The notes under the pieces are model-generated. The model saw only the letters and a list, made by a program, of their open reading frames with translations. It searched no databases and was not told where the DNA came from. Below, one piece after another: positions 43,785 through 52,800 of a stretch of DNA of 64,000 nucleotides. The stretch is from CAZGRP01 sp964527995 (lineage in GTDB: Bacteria > Zhuqueibacterota > Zhuqueibacteria > Oceanimicrobiales > CAZGRP01): NCBI GenBank assembly GCA_964527995.1, contig CAZGRP010000001.1, positions 62,001 through 126,000 on the forward strand, written 5' to 3'. How positions within the stretch are numbered: the stretch's first letter is position 1; every line of letters begins with the position of its first letter. The position numbers were made by a program, and so were the translations under genes.

Positions 43785-44555
43785 ATGGCTAGGCGCCTGA
43801 TTATCGGCGGCAACTGGAAGATGCACAAGACCCCAAGCGAGGCCGTCCGCGCCGTCAAGTCGTTACGGGTCAAGCTGGTCAACATTGTGAACACCGAAGT
43901 GGTTGTCTGCCCGCCTTTTGTAGATCTGGTGCCGGTGTCCGAATTGCTCCGGGAAACGCGCATGGCTCTCGGGGCACAGAATATGTTCTGGGAAGACCAG
44001 GGGGCCTATACCGGTGAGATATCTGCCGACATGTTGAAGGATGCCGGTTGCCGGTACGTGATCCTCGGCCACTCTGAGAGGCGGCATGTGTTCGGCGAGA
44101 CGGATGAGCAGATCAATCGCAAGCTCCGGCAAGCGGTGAACAAAGGTCTGGTGCCGATCTTCTGCGTGGGAGAGTTGCTGCAAGAACGCCGCGCTGGTCA
44201 GACACAAGAAGTGGTGGGGCGCCAGGTGCGCGAGGGCCTCGAAGGGGTGTCGCTGTCCGATCCGCAAAGCCTTGTGATCGCCTATGAACCTGTCTGGGCG
44301 ATCGGCACCGGTGAGAACGCCACCCCGGAACAAGCCCAGGAAGTGCATCGTTTTATCCGTAGATTGATATCTGAGCTCTATGGGTCGGTGCTTGCCGACG
44401 AGATCCGCATCCAATACGGTGGCAGCGTAAAGCCCAACAATGCCGGAGATTTGCTGTCTCAGCCGGACGTCGACGGAGCGCTGGTGGGAGGTGCAAGCCT
44501 GGATCCGGACAGCTTTTCTCGCATCATCAAAGCAGCTGAAGAAATTGCCAACTAG
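43785..44555 (+). CDS. tpiA: Triosephosphate isomerase
   Basis: Interconverts glyceraldehyde-3-phosphate and dihydroxyacetone phosphate. 256 residues; GGNWKMH (catalytic Lys), ILGHSERR (catalytic His), AYEPVWAIGTG (catalytic Glu), and IQYGGSVKPNN (phosphate loop). 31 bases after gap and 9 bases before secG. Confidence 0.97.
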   Translation: MARRLIIGGNWKMHKTPSEAVRAVKSLRVKLVNIVNTEVVVCPPFVDLVPVSELLRETRMALGAQNMFWEDQGAYTGEISADMLKDAGCRYVILGHSERRHVFGETDEQINRKLRQAVNKGLVPIFCVGELLQERRAGQTQEVVGRQVREGLEGVSLSDPQSLVIAYEPVWAIGTGENATPEQAQEVHRFIRRLISELYGSVLADEIRIQYGGSVKPNNAGDLLSQPDVDGALVGGASLDPDSFSRIIKAAEEIAN

Positions 44556-44564
44556 GCCTGACTC

Positions 44565-44936
44565 ATGTATACCCTGCTGATTCTCATTTACATCATCGTT
44601 TCGGTTGGAATGACCATCGTCATCCTGCTTCAGTCGAGCAAAGGGGGCGGACTGGCTGGAGCTTTCGGCGGTTCAGGATCGATGGGTACGGTGTTCGGGG
44701 GACGCGGTGCAGCTACTTTCCTTAGCAAGACGACGACGGTTTTTGCGACGCTTTTTCTGGTGCTGTCCCTGGTGCTTGCCCTGATGACGCGACACGCCAG
44801 CAACGCCCGCGGGCTGGTGGAAAAGGCGCGGCAGAAGCAGACGTCAGCGGTTCCCGCGATCCCGATCGTCCCCGAGAACCCGACGAAAATGCCCGCTTCC
44901 GTACCTGCGGCGCTACCCGATAGTGGCAGGAAGTAG
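44565..44936 (+). CDS. secG: Preprotein translocase subunit SecG
   Basis: Third core subunit of the SecYEG channel. 123 residues; two transmembrane helices (LILIYIIVSVGMTIVILLQ and TVFATLFLVLSLVLALM) flanking the conserved cytosolic SSKGGGLAGAFGG loop. The C-terminal ~40 residues are a Pro/Lys-rich tail. A tRNA-Leu(GAG) follows, the same neighbour as in E. coli (secG-leuU). Confidence 0.95.
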   Translation: MYTLLILIYIIVSVGMTIVILLQSSKGGGLAGAFGGSGSMGTVFGGRGAATFLSKTTTVFATLFLVLSLVLALMTRHASNARGLVEKARQKQTSAVPAIPIVPENPTKMPASVPAALPDSGRK

Positions 44937-45006
44937 TGGTCCGCTCTCCCCTGACGGAGGGCGCCTGATCCCTCGTTTCTATGTTCGAAGGTCGAAGCAT
45001 AAGATG

Positions 45007-45092
45007 CCGAAGTGGTGGAAATGGTAGACACGCTGTCTTGAGGGGGCAGTGGGCATCGCCCGTGGGGGTTCGAGTCCCCCCTTCGGCACCAA
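45007..45092 (+). tRNA. tRNA-Leu (GAG anticodon)
   Basis: GCCGAAG (45007-45013) pairs with CTTCGGC (45082-45088), followed by ACCA, so CCA is encoded. The anticodon loop TTGAGGG sits in a CTGTC/GGCAG stem, giving anticodon GAG (codons CUC/CUU). The extra arm TGGGCATCGCCC is long, as in class II tRNAs, and the T-arm reads GGGGGTTCGAGTCCCCC. It lies 70 bases after secG. Confidence 0.97.
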
Positions 45093-45130
45093 CCGTTCGT
45101 TTAGCGAAGATGACAAAGGGAGGAGAGGTC

Positions 45131-46177
45131 ATGCGCATCAAGTCGAATTGGGTTGCGCTGTTCACGGTCCTTGCGCTGGTCTTCGGCATCGCTGTGTCCT
45201 CTGCGCTCGCTCAGGATACCGCGGAGTATGACAAGAAGGTCAAGCAGCTTTCCGCACTCAAGGCGCAACTTGAGAAGCCCGGTATCTCCACAGAGGAATA
45301 CAACAAGCTCAGGGCTCAGTACGACAAACTGAAAGCGGAGTTGGAGCTGCTGGCCAAGGAGCTGAAGCGCAAGGAGCTGGAGACCAAGAAGGAGGTCGCC
45401 GTAAAACGTGCCTACAACGAAGGCAACACGGCGCTCAAGAAGGAGCAGTACCGCGAAGCTCTAAAGCACTACGATGAGGCTCTGGCGACGGACAGCACTT
45501 TCGCCAAGGCCTGGTACGGCAAGGGCGTGGCGCTGAAGAACCTGCGGCGGTACAAGGAAGCGCTGAAGGCATACGAACAAGCAATTCACTTCGACCCAGG
45601 CTATGCCGAAGCCTATTTTGCCCTGGGCAAACTGTACGACGATCTCGACCAGAAGGACAATGCCATCAAGACGTATCAGGCAGCCATCCAGAACGACCCA
45701 AGATCCTACAAGGCGTACTACAATCTCGGCAAAGTCTATCTCGACAAGAAGAACTACACCAAGGCTGCCGATGCTTTTCGCATGGCAACGCAGGTCAATC
45801 CGAACTACTTCCAGGCATATAACAGCCTCGGCGTGGCGCTGATGCAACTGGGCAAGCTGCAGGATGCCGTCACCGCTTTTCAGAACGCCATCGCCCTGCG
45901 CGAAAACTGGTTTGAGCCTCACTACCGGTTGGCCGTGACACTGAATAAGATAGGTCGTTATCAGGCGGCATTGGAGGAGGCCAAAAAGGCGCTGAAATAC
46001 CGGCGCAATTATGCCCCGGCGGCATATGAGGCCGGAAGCGCCTTGCGTAAGATGCAGCGCTGGGACGAGGCGATTCGCTACTTCCAGATCGCCGCAAGGG
46101 ACCGCCGCTGGCGGCGCAATGCCGAATACGAGATCGACATGATTCGCAACCGCCACAAGTACGGCCGCGGCGAATAA
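45131..46177 (+). CDS. Secreted TPR protein
   Basis: 348 residues: signal peptide (WVALFTVLALVFGIAVSSALAQ), a charged coiled coil (~30-90) and about seven tetratricopeptide repeats, e.g. AYNEGNTALKKEQYREALKHY, FAKAWYGKGVALKNLRRYKEA and the following units with the W/Y-A-x-P pattern. Probably a periplasmic scaffold, partner unknown. ATG 45131 has AGGAGAGG upstream. A strong terminator follows. Confidence 0.85.
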   Translation: MRIKSNWVALFTVLALVFGIAVSSALAQDTAEYDKKVKQLSALKAQLEKPGISTEEYNKLRAQYDKLKAELELLAKELKRKELETKKEVAVKRAYNEGNTALKKEQYREALKHYDEALATDSTFAKAWYGKGVALKNLRRYKEALKAYEQAIHFDPGYAEAYFALGKLYDDLDQKDNAIKTYQAAIQNDPRSYKAYYNLGKVYLDKKNYTKAADAFRMATQVNPNYFQAYNSLGVALMQLGKLQDAVTAFQNAIALRENWFEPHYRLAVTLNKIGRYQAALEEAKKALKYRRNYAPAAYEAGSALRKMQRWDEAIRYFQIAARDRRWRRNAEYEIDMIRNRHKYGRGE

Positions 46178-46202
46178 CCCTACACAAGTCTCTCTGATCC
46201 AC

Positions 46203-46234
46203 AAGCCCGTTCCCTCCAGAACGGGCTTTTTGTT
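46203..46234 (+). terminator. Intrinsic terminator after the TPR gene
   Basis: AAGCCCGTTC (46203-46212) pairs perfectly with GAACGGGCTT (46219-46228), 6-base loop, followed by TTTTTGTTT. It ends the gap to TPR unit. Confidence 0.93.
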
Positions 46235-46481
46235 TGTGATTCATGCCGATCAAGACCATCACACGGCTGTCCCCCGTCGTTCAAATGAGCCAATAGAGTG
46301 TTGAGAAGAACCACCTGGCTGGCCGACTGCGGAGCGGAAGTGCCTTCACTGCGAAACATCCTAATTCGATAACTGCAGGTTTTTCAGGAAAAACAAATGC
46401 CTCCACTCGGCATGCAATCTTCATAGGCACAAGGATTGCAGCAGTAGGACGAAAAGCCGTCACGCACAAATTGGATCGGAG
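46235..46481 (+). other. Intergenic region with an inverted repeat
   Basis: I see no gene. TGCAATC (46413-46419) and GATTGCA (46434-46440) form a perfect 7-bp dyad with a 14-base spacer, 42 bases before the next start codon; it could be an operator. The nearby GGACGAAAAGCC resembles part of a GEMM riboswitch but the rest does not fit (see rejected items). Confidence 0.4.
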
Positions 46482-46802
46482 ATGCAGACAGTGGATCAGA
46501 TCCCTCCCTTCGAAGATGGCTCACCGGCCCGCTCCATCCCCGAGCCCCGAATTCAAGGGCTTGGCCGGCAGTTGGTGGACGAACTTCAGCTCCCTCTGGC
46601 TGGCATTGTCGGACTTGCTGAAATCCTGCTGGAGACGACCGATCCCACCGGGCTGAGCTATTACGACCTGCGAACACTTTTGCGATTCGCCGAACAGTGC
46701 CAGGAAGCGGTCGAGAGATTTCGTTCCGCAGCCCGGTTGGATGCAAGGGACCACACCGCCATCAGCCGGCGAAGCCTTGCATCGAATTCGCCGGCGCAGT
46801 GA
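46482..46802 (+). CDS. Small DHp-like protein with Asp in place of the phospho-acceptor His
   Basis: A 106-residue protein whose core RQLVDELQLPLAGIVGLAEI resembles the first helix of a histidine-kinase dimerisation domain (typical SHELRTPLxxIxGxxEL), with D33 at the His position, followed by a second helix LRFAEQCQEAVERFRSAARLD. No ATPase domain is attached. It may dimerise or interfere with kinases, or simply be a helical-hairpin protein. ATG 46482 has CGGAG upstream. It precedes a STAND-like ATPase by 122 bases. Confidence 0.6.
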   Translation: MQTVDQIPPFEDGSPARSIPEPRIQGLGRQLVDELQLPLAGIVGLAEILLETTDPTGLSYYDLRTLLRFAEQCQEAVERFRSAARLDARDHTAISRRSLASNSPAQ

Positions 46803-46924
46803 CTCGTTGATCATCGGCCTCGCAGACCCACCTAAAGGCGCTTCCCGCCTCTGTCGATATAGTTCTTGAATCACTCAGCGACAGTCAATCGCCTACTGCT
46901 CTTTCACCTTCTTGGCGGAGTGAG

Positions 46925-49150
46925 ATGCCCCCTCTTCCAACCTGCTTCGTTGGCCGTGCGGCGGAAGGCCGACGGTTTCTGGACTTATTGCGAGCCTGCC
47001 AGAAAGGCTGCTGCCGCCTGCTTCTCCTCACTGGACCCCCCGGGATCGGCAAATCGGTGTTGGCGGATCGTTTTGTGGCGCTCGCTTCTTCGAAGAAAGT
47101 GCGCGTCGCCCGGTGCAGCTATGGGGGCGATACCGCCACCGACCCTTATGGTCCATTCCTTGACGCACTCGGCCAGCTTGATGGCGACCGCGCGGATCGA
47201 CTGCGGGGTTGGCGCAGGCGGGCGCTGGCCTCAATCTTCGATGAGGGCTCCGTCGACCTCGAACAGCAACATTTTCTTCTTCAGGAAGGGAGGGAAAGCT
47301 GGGAAGGGCAACTGATCGAAGCCCTTATCTTGGCGATACGCCAGCGGCCGACGGTCGTGCGTCTCGGGCACCTGCATCGGACGACGGAGACGGTCTGGCG
47401 GTTTCTGACTCGCCTGTTACGCGCCGCTACGCAGGAACCGCTTCTGATCGTCGCGACCATGCGGCAGCAGGTGAGAGCCTCGCAGCTGCCGAGCCAGGTT
47501 GCCTTTCGCGCCGCGGCCCTTGAGCAGCTCGTCAGGGAAGGACTGGTGGAGCGTATCGGTCTCCAGCCTCTATCGGCCTCGGAGATCGACGAGATCCTCC
47601 ACCTGACGTTCCCGGACGCGGCATTCACCGAGACCTTCATGCACCATGTTCGCTCTGTGGCCGGTGGCAACCCCGGTCGGCTGATGGCTGAACTCCAGCG
47701 GCTCGTGGATGAAAGCGTTCTTACTTCCAGCCATGGGTTTTGGTGGGATCACGAAGAACGCATCACGGACAGACTGCATCGTGCCGGCAGCAAAGCGCCG
47801 TCCCCTCCTTCTCTGGCTGCCGAAGTCGGCGCCGTGCTTGGCGAGTCGGTTTCTGACCAGCTCCGCCGGCAAGTGATCCGGCGTATGTATGCGGCGCGCG
47901 ACCAGCTCATTCGGCAGGGGGTTACGCAGGAGAATCGTGTTGAAGTGGCAGAGCCACTTGAAATGCCGCCAGGGGAGTGCCAGCAGGTTCTGGAAGGCAT
48001 CTCTCCGGAAAGGCGGCGCAGATTGCACTACCGTATCGCTCAGATTCTTGAACGGACCGAGGCAAGCCCTGGCGTGGTGGAGCTGGTTGCGGCCCACTAC
48101 GCTGCTTCAGACCAGCGTTGGCGCGCTCTTCCCTTTCTCGATCGGCTCTCCGCGGACTGCTTGCGGGCTTTTGCTTTCATGGAGGCACAACGTCACGACC
48201 GCCTGGCGCGCACCATTCTGCTGGAGACGGGTCGGATTCGCTCTGTGGAACACGTACGCGTGGACCTGCGGCTCAGTTGGCTGGCACGGCTCCACGGCCA
48301 GGCACAGGAGGCACTCAATCTCGCTCAGGATTTGCTGCTTGCAGAAACCGCGGCCGAGGCAGGTCTGACAGAGAGTGCAATCCTGCTGCAACAAGCGCTG
48401 GCTCTGCGACGACTTGACGACTATGAGGCGGCGCTTGTGCAGTTGCGCGGCTGCTTGCAGGTGGAGGGCGGCCTGAGTGCCTTCGGCCGCGCCCTGATTC
48501 TGCTCGAAATCGGTGTCGCGCAGTTTGCCCTCAGCCGGCACCGTGAAGCCAAGCGATCGTTTCTTGCCGCTCTCGATCTTGCGAAGAACGTCCGCTCCGA
48601 AGCTCTCCAGGTGCGCGTGCTGCGCGACCTCGGAGCTGTCGAGATGGCTCTTGGTGAGCCGCTCAAGGCGGTCGGCTATTTCGGTCAGTGTGTTGCTCTG
48701 CTCAAACGTCTCGGTGACAAGCGGCGTCTGGCTTACGTCTACTTCTTTCTGGGACTCAACCAGGCGCAGGAGAACGACTGGACCGCAGCAAACCGGGCTC
48801 TGCGACGCGCTCTGGCGTTGAGCGATCACCTCGGGCTGCATGGCCTGAAGGTGGACGCCTATTTCAAGAGATCCCTTGTGCTTCTGGAATTGGGACGCTT
48901 CTCCGAAGCGCGTGACCACGCGCGCAAAGCATGTCAGCTTCTCGAAGGACAGCGGATTTCGATGGAGCCGTCCAGGGATCCCATCGATCAGTTTCTGGAG
49001 ACCGCGGCCGCGGGGCTGAGCGATTCAGCCTGGAGCCAGGACGACGGCGAGGTGACCACGATCGAAGAACCGCAGCCGGTGATTCGAAAGATCCCGGAAG
49101 TCAAGATCGTTGCCTATCGTGAGCAGTTGAAACGGCAGCTTTTCTACTGA
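46925..49150 (+). CDS. STAND/AAA-type ATPase with C-terminal TPR region
   Basis: 741 residues. An AAA_16-like NTPase (~1-330) begins FVGRAAEGRRFLDLLRA and has Walker A GPPGIGKSVLADRF. The Walker B region reads TVVRLGHLHRTTET where active relatives have an acidic DDLHW-type motif, so hydrolysis may be lost. After a winged-helix-like region come tetratricopeptide-type helical pairs (~385-690). This resembles MalT/STAND signalling ATPases but has no DNA-binding domain. ATG 46925 has GGAGTGAG upstream. A TPR gene follows. Confidence 0.78.
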   Translation: MPPLPTCFVGRAAEGRRFLDLLRACQKGCCRLLLLTGPPGIGKSVLADRFVALASSKKVRVARCSYGGDTATDPYGPFLDALGQLDGDRADRLRGWRRRALASIFDEGSVDLEQQHFLLQEGRESWEGQLIEALILAIRQRPTVVRLGHLHRTTETVWRFLTRLLRAATQEPLLIVATMRQQVRASQLPSQVAFRAAALEQLVREGLVERIGLQPLSASEIDEILHLTFPDAAFTETFMHHVRSVAGGNPGRLMAELQRLVDESVLTSSHGFWWDHEERITDRLHRAGSKAPSPPSLAAEVGAVLGESVSDQLRRQVIRRMYAARDQLIRQGVTQENRVEVAEPLEMPPGECQQVLEGISPERRRRLHYRIAQILERTEASPGVVELVAAHYAASDQRWRALPFLDRLSADCLRAFAFMEAQRHDRLARTILLETGRIRSVEHVRVDLRLSWLARLHGQAQEALNLAQDLLLAETAAEAGLTESAILLQQALALRRLDDYEAALVQLRGCLQVEGGLSAFGRALILLEIGVAQFALSRHREAKRSFLAALDLAKNVRSEALQVRVLRDLGAVEMALGEPLKAVGYFGQCVALLKRLGDKRRLAYVYFFLGLNQAQENDWTAANRALRRALALSDHLGLHGLKVDAYFKRSLVLLELGRFSEARDHARKACQLLEGQRISMEPSRDPIDQFLETAAAGLSDSAWSQDDGEVTTIEEPQPVIRKIPEVKIVAYREQLKRQLFY

Positions 49151-49313
49151 GCAACCTTCCTTTCAAGCCGCCTGCGTATCCGAATTCTGATTGTGACGCG
49201 TTTTCTTTTGACCGGCATCGCCCTGGTGTGATCAGACGCCTGGGAAGAGATCCGCCCGGTGCGGTTGGTGATTCAGGGGCGGGTGACACGACCTGAGTGC
49301 ACGGAGCAAGCAA

Positions 49314-50660
49314 GTGACCTCACAAATCGAATTCTCAAACCGTTCTCTGATCGATGAACACTTTCGCCGCCTTGCCGACTCTGCGGACGTGTGGCGCGGG
49401 CCGGTGACGCGGCCGGATGCGCCTGCGTGGCTGGTCGCAGCCGCTGGTGCCATCGATCGGTTCGTAGAGGCTGTCACATCGAGTGAAGAAGATGCACGCC
49501 GGAGCCCGGCCGTCGAATCGTTCATGCGTCTTCTCGATGAATGGTGTTCGTCGTTTCCGTCGACAGCGGAGGGCAGGGTTTCCGAGGATCGTCAAGCGCT
49601 GTCGCTGCGCCTGCTGGCCGAGTTCCTGGTGTCGATCGGAGAGCTGCAGCGGGCCGAAGAGGTCTGCACGGCGGCGCTGACTGAATCCACCCGCCTGGGA
49701 CTCTCTACCGATGCCGCGCGATGCGAGCTGCTTCTGGGCCAGATCTACGTACAGGGCGGGCGATGGCAGCCGGCGGCTCACTGGCTGGCCCAAGCGTGCA
49801 ACCACTTCGAGGCATTGCACGATCCGGTCGCGTTGAGCGACTGTCTCATGACTCTTGGCAGACTCCATCATCGTCGCGGCGAGTACGACCGTGCTTGGGA
49901 AGTTTATCAACGAGGTCTGGAGGCAGCTCTGCGAACGGGCCAGGCCGCCAAAATCGCCATGCTGCACTACCGACTCGGGGTTCTGCGGAGAATGAAGACG
50001 GGCGACGAAGAGACTTTCGCTTATCTACGCGAAGCTTTGATGAGGTTCGAGGCCATCGGCCATCGTCGCGGCTGCGCCGAGTGTCTGAACAGTCTCGGCC
50101 TCCTCTATGGACTGAAGGGACTGCATCGTGAGGCAGTCACTCATTTCGAGAAGTCGCTCGAACTGTGCCGACGTACCAGCTACCTTTCGCTCATGGTGTT
50201 CGTGCATCTTCATTTGAGCGACTTCCGCTTACGGACAGACCATCCCGAACTCGCGATGGCCGAGTGTGAGAAGGCTCTGCAGATCATTGTGCGACTTCGT
50301 GACCCGCTCGGCCTGGCCAAGGCGAACCGCATTTGGGGTCGTCTTTTCTGGAGAGCAGGACTGAAGGCGGCGTCGGAGCTGTTCTACAAAGAGAGCATGC
50401 TGCTCTACGAAAGCCTCGGGATCCCGCTCGGTCAAGCCAACTGCTATCTAGAGTTTGGAGAAATCTTGATAGAACTCAAGGAGTGGCAGCGGGGATTGAC
50501 TTACCTTTCGGCGGCGCGGGACCTCTACCGAATGTTGAACCTTGTTGAGGAGGCTGCGAAGCTCGATGGCAGGATTTGCCAGGCGGAGGCCTGCCGCATG
50601 GAAGCCAGGCGTGCTCGCCCCTGCTTCGAGACTTTCTCCGTGCCCATCATGATGGAATAG
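49314..50660 (+). CDS. TPR-repeat protein
   Basis: 448 residues, no signal peptide. About seven TPR-like helical pairs occupy ~100-430 (e.g. LLAEFLVSIGELQRAEEVCT, LSDCLMTLGRLHHRRGEYDR, CLNSLGLLYGLKGLHREAVT). Resembles the C-terminal half of the preceding STAND-like protein without its ATPase, suggesting related scaffolds. GTG 49314 follows GGAG (7-base spacing). Confidence 0.75.
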   Translation: MTSQIEFSNRSLIDEHFRRLADSADVWRGPVTRPDAPAWLVAAAGAIDRFVEAVTSSEEDARRSPAVESFMRLLDEWCSSFPSTAEGRVSEDRQALSLRLLAEFLVSIGELQRAEEVCTAALTESTRLGLSTDAARCELLLGQIYVQGGRWQPAAHWLAQACNHFEALHDPVALSDCLMTLGRLHHRRGEYDRAWEVYQRGLEAALRTGQAAKIAMLHYRLGVLRRMKTGDEETFAYLREALMRFEAIGHRRGCAECLNSLGLLYGLKGLHREAVTHFEKSLELCRRTSYLSLMVFVHLHLSDFRLRTDHPELAMAECEKALQIIVRLRDPLGLAKANRIWGRLFWRAGLKAASELFYKESMLLYESLGIPLGQANCYLEFGEILIELKEWQRGLTYLSAARDLYRMLNLVEEAAKLDGRICQAEACRMEARRARPCFETFSVPIMME

Positions 50661-50834
50661 GCTGAAAGACCTCCTGCCCCGGCAGCCACAGCGTTGAGTT
50701 GTAGTACCTTTTCTGTGTTCTTACAAATTTTTCGCTTGATTCTGCCAGTCAAAAAGGATAGATTTTGTTCAATCTACTGACAGCTTGGCTCGATGCCACT
50801 TGCCTTGGCCGCTGTGATGGGGTGACTGGGTTGG

Positions 50835-51575
50835 TTGGGCCGTTGTCTCTTTCCCCACGGCGGCCGCATCATCCCAGAGAATGAGAAGGTTCGGTTGGCA
50901 GACGGAAAGCAAACCCGGGCCTGGGTGGAGTTCGATAGGGACCTGGAGAGGGTCCTGGAGAAGGACGCGCTGGACCGCGACAGCCGTCTTCTGGCTTTGG
51001 CGACCTCGGCAGCGTCTCTGCGTTCACAGAGGGTTCTGGGCCGAATCATCCGGCGCGCGATGGAGCATGGCGTCGATGCTCAAGCCCTCTACGAGGCACT
51101 CCTTCAGACATATCTGTTTGCCGGTTATCCGGCGGCCATCGATGCGCTTGAAGTGTTCAGGGAGGTGAGCGGCCAGCCGGTGAAGATGACCATCAACAGC
51201 GAGCCGCCCCGCCTGGATCTTTGGCGGAAACGCGGCGAGGCACTTTGCCGCCGGGTCTATGGCGAGTATTTCGATCGACTCCAGCAGCGCATGGCAGCGC
51301 TGTCGCAGGACCTGTTCGATTGGATGATCACGGAGGGATATGGAAAAGTTCTTTCGCGTCCAGGGCTGTCGGCTCGTCGGCGGGAGCTTTGTGCCGTCGG
51401 GTCGCTGGTGGCTCTCGGGCGCCCGAAGCAGTTGAGGGCTCACATTCGTGGCGCCGTCCATGTCGGGGCTGCGCCGGCAGAGGTACTGGAAGTGATCCGC
51501 CAGGCGTGGTTGGTGTGCGGGTGGCCTGCCACGCTGGAAGCCTTGCACGTTTACGAGTCTTTGTTTCATCCCTGA
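50835..51575 (+). CDS. Tandem carboxymuconolactone decarboxylase (CMD)-like protein
   Basis: About 246 residues containing two CMD-like helical repeats: SRLLALATSAASLRSQRVLG...YLFAGYPAAIDAL and RRELCAVGSLVALGRPKQLR...WLVCGWPATLEAL. Neither has the CxxC of AhpD-type peroxidase CMDs. The function is unknown. The start is uncertain: TTG 50835 is used because no better ATG or GTG with a ribosome-binding site occurs; a later TTG or GTG is possible. Confidence 0.7.
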   Translation: MGRCLFPHGGRIIPENEKVRLADGKQTRAWVEFDRDLERVLEKDALDRDSRLLALATSAASLRSQRVLGRIIRRAMEHGVDAQALYEALLQTYLFAGYPAAIDALEVFREVSGQPVKMTINSEPPRLDLWRKRGEALCRRVYGEYFDRLQQRMAALSQDLFDWMITEGYGKVLSRPGLSARRRELCAVGSLVALGRPKQLRAHIRGAVHVGAAPAEVLEVIRQAWLVCGWPATLEALHVYESLFHP

Positions 51576-51680
51576 TGTGAGTCTTTGCAGGAGTTCTCGC
51601 ATCGCTCCTCACATGACACACGCCGGAGTGACAGCAGCATCTCTGATCCGCAGGCGATATCAGCTTAGGCATCGGATGTC

Positions 51681-52559
51681 ATGAACGGTAACGACGCATT
51701 CGTCACTGTGGAGCATCCCAGCGGAACGCAACACACCGCACTGATTCGACTCCAAGACGGTCTGGCGTTGCACAAACTTCTGCCGCACCTGGAGAAAGCG
51801 GTGGATGAATGCCTGGCTCGTGGCGAGGTACAACTTGTTCTGGATATGCAAGCGGTTCAGTACCCGACCACGAGTTTCATCGCATTTTTGATCGCTGCCA
51901 CGGCACGCGCCCGAAGGCAAAACGGGGACCTCAAATTGATTCATGTTGCGACTTCTGCGCGCAACAACCTGGTTACCTTCAGTCCCCTCACTTACCTGAC
52001 GGTTGAGAACGACGAGGAAAAAGTTCGCGACCTGCTGGGCGAACCGGCGGCCCACGACGATGAGCCCGAAGAGGTCGTCGAAGACATTGCCGAGTTTCCC
52101 GAAGTCGCCCAGTTGGCAGCCACGGTCGAAAGCGGCCCGGCGATTCGCGGCCATCATTTCCGCGCGCGCAGCATTCCGGCCAATCTATACAGGATCTGCG
52201 ATTTCGTCACCGACCATGCTCGTCGTGCCGGGATGATCGAGCGTGAGGTCGGCAAGACCAAGATCGCCGTCTATGAAGCCTGTCTGAACGTCATCGAGCA
52301 CGCCTACCACTCCAATCCGAACGAATGGATCGATCTTTGGGTCGATTACGATGATGCGCGTTTTACAATCGTTATCAGAGACACCGGTACGGGATTTGAA
52401 CTTCCGGACGGCAGAGAGTATGACGTTCATGAAGCCATGGACCATCGCCGCACCGGTGGCTTCGGCCTGTTTATCATCCAGCGATCCATGGATCATCTCG
52501 AATATTCCGCAGACCCCGTGCAGGGGAATCGACTCACCATGGTAAAAAACCTGCGCTGA
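51681..52559 (+). CDS. STAS domain fused to an RsbW-like HATPase
   Basis: 292 residues. N-terminal STAS (anti-anti-sigma) domain: LVLDMQAVQYPTTSFIAFLI, with S65 at the usual phospho-Ser position. After a linker rich in Glu (~115-150), a GHKL ATPase of the anti-sigma-kinase type: E199-x3-N203 in EACLNVIEHAY, G1 DTGTGFE, and GGFGLFIIQ. RsbV-like and RsbW-like partners are normally separate proteins; here they form one polypeptide, which could phosphorylate its own STAS domain. No sigma factor or PP2C phosphatase is adjacent. ATG 51681. Confidence 0.85.
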   Translation: MNGNDAFVTVEHPSGTQHTALIRLQDGLALHKLLPHLEKAVDECLARGEVQLVLDMQAVQYPTTSFIAFLIAATARARRQNGDLKLIHVATSARNNLVTFSPLTYLTVENDEEKVRDLLGEPAAHDDEPEEVVEDIAEFPEVAQLAATVESGPAIRGHHFRARSIPANLYRICDFVTDHARRAGMIEREVGKTKIAVYEACLNVIEHAYHSNPNEWIDLWVDYDDARFTIVIRDTGTGFELPDGREYDVHEAMDHRRTGGFGLFIIQRSMDHLEYSADPVQGNRLTMVKNLR

Positions 52560-52800
52560 AGGCGGTTGCAAACGAACGATTCAATCTGCCTGTTTGAAGT
52601 TCGAAACAAAAGAATGGTGCTCCGGGTAAAAGCAAGAATGAAAATCCGCCCGGCCGCTGCTGCTTGGGAAATCGGTGGCAGGCGGCCGTAGAAGAATTTC
52701 AGCCGTACGCGGAGAGAAACCGCAATGCAAACCGAATCGAGATCCTGGCAGGCGGCGCAACCCAAGGCAGCGAACGGGGAGATGGAAACGGTCGATAGCG

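Noticed and set aside
46421..46460. A cyclic di-GMP (GEMM) riboswitch before the DHp-like gene
   Set aside because: GGACGAAAAGCC resembles the GGGACGCAAAGCC part, but the P1 hairpin with GAAA loop and the preceding GGCAAACC are not formed; a TGCAATC/GATTGCA dyad occupies that place.
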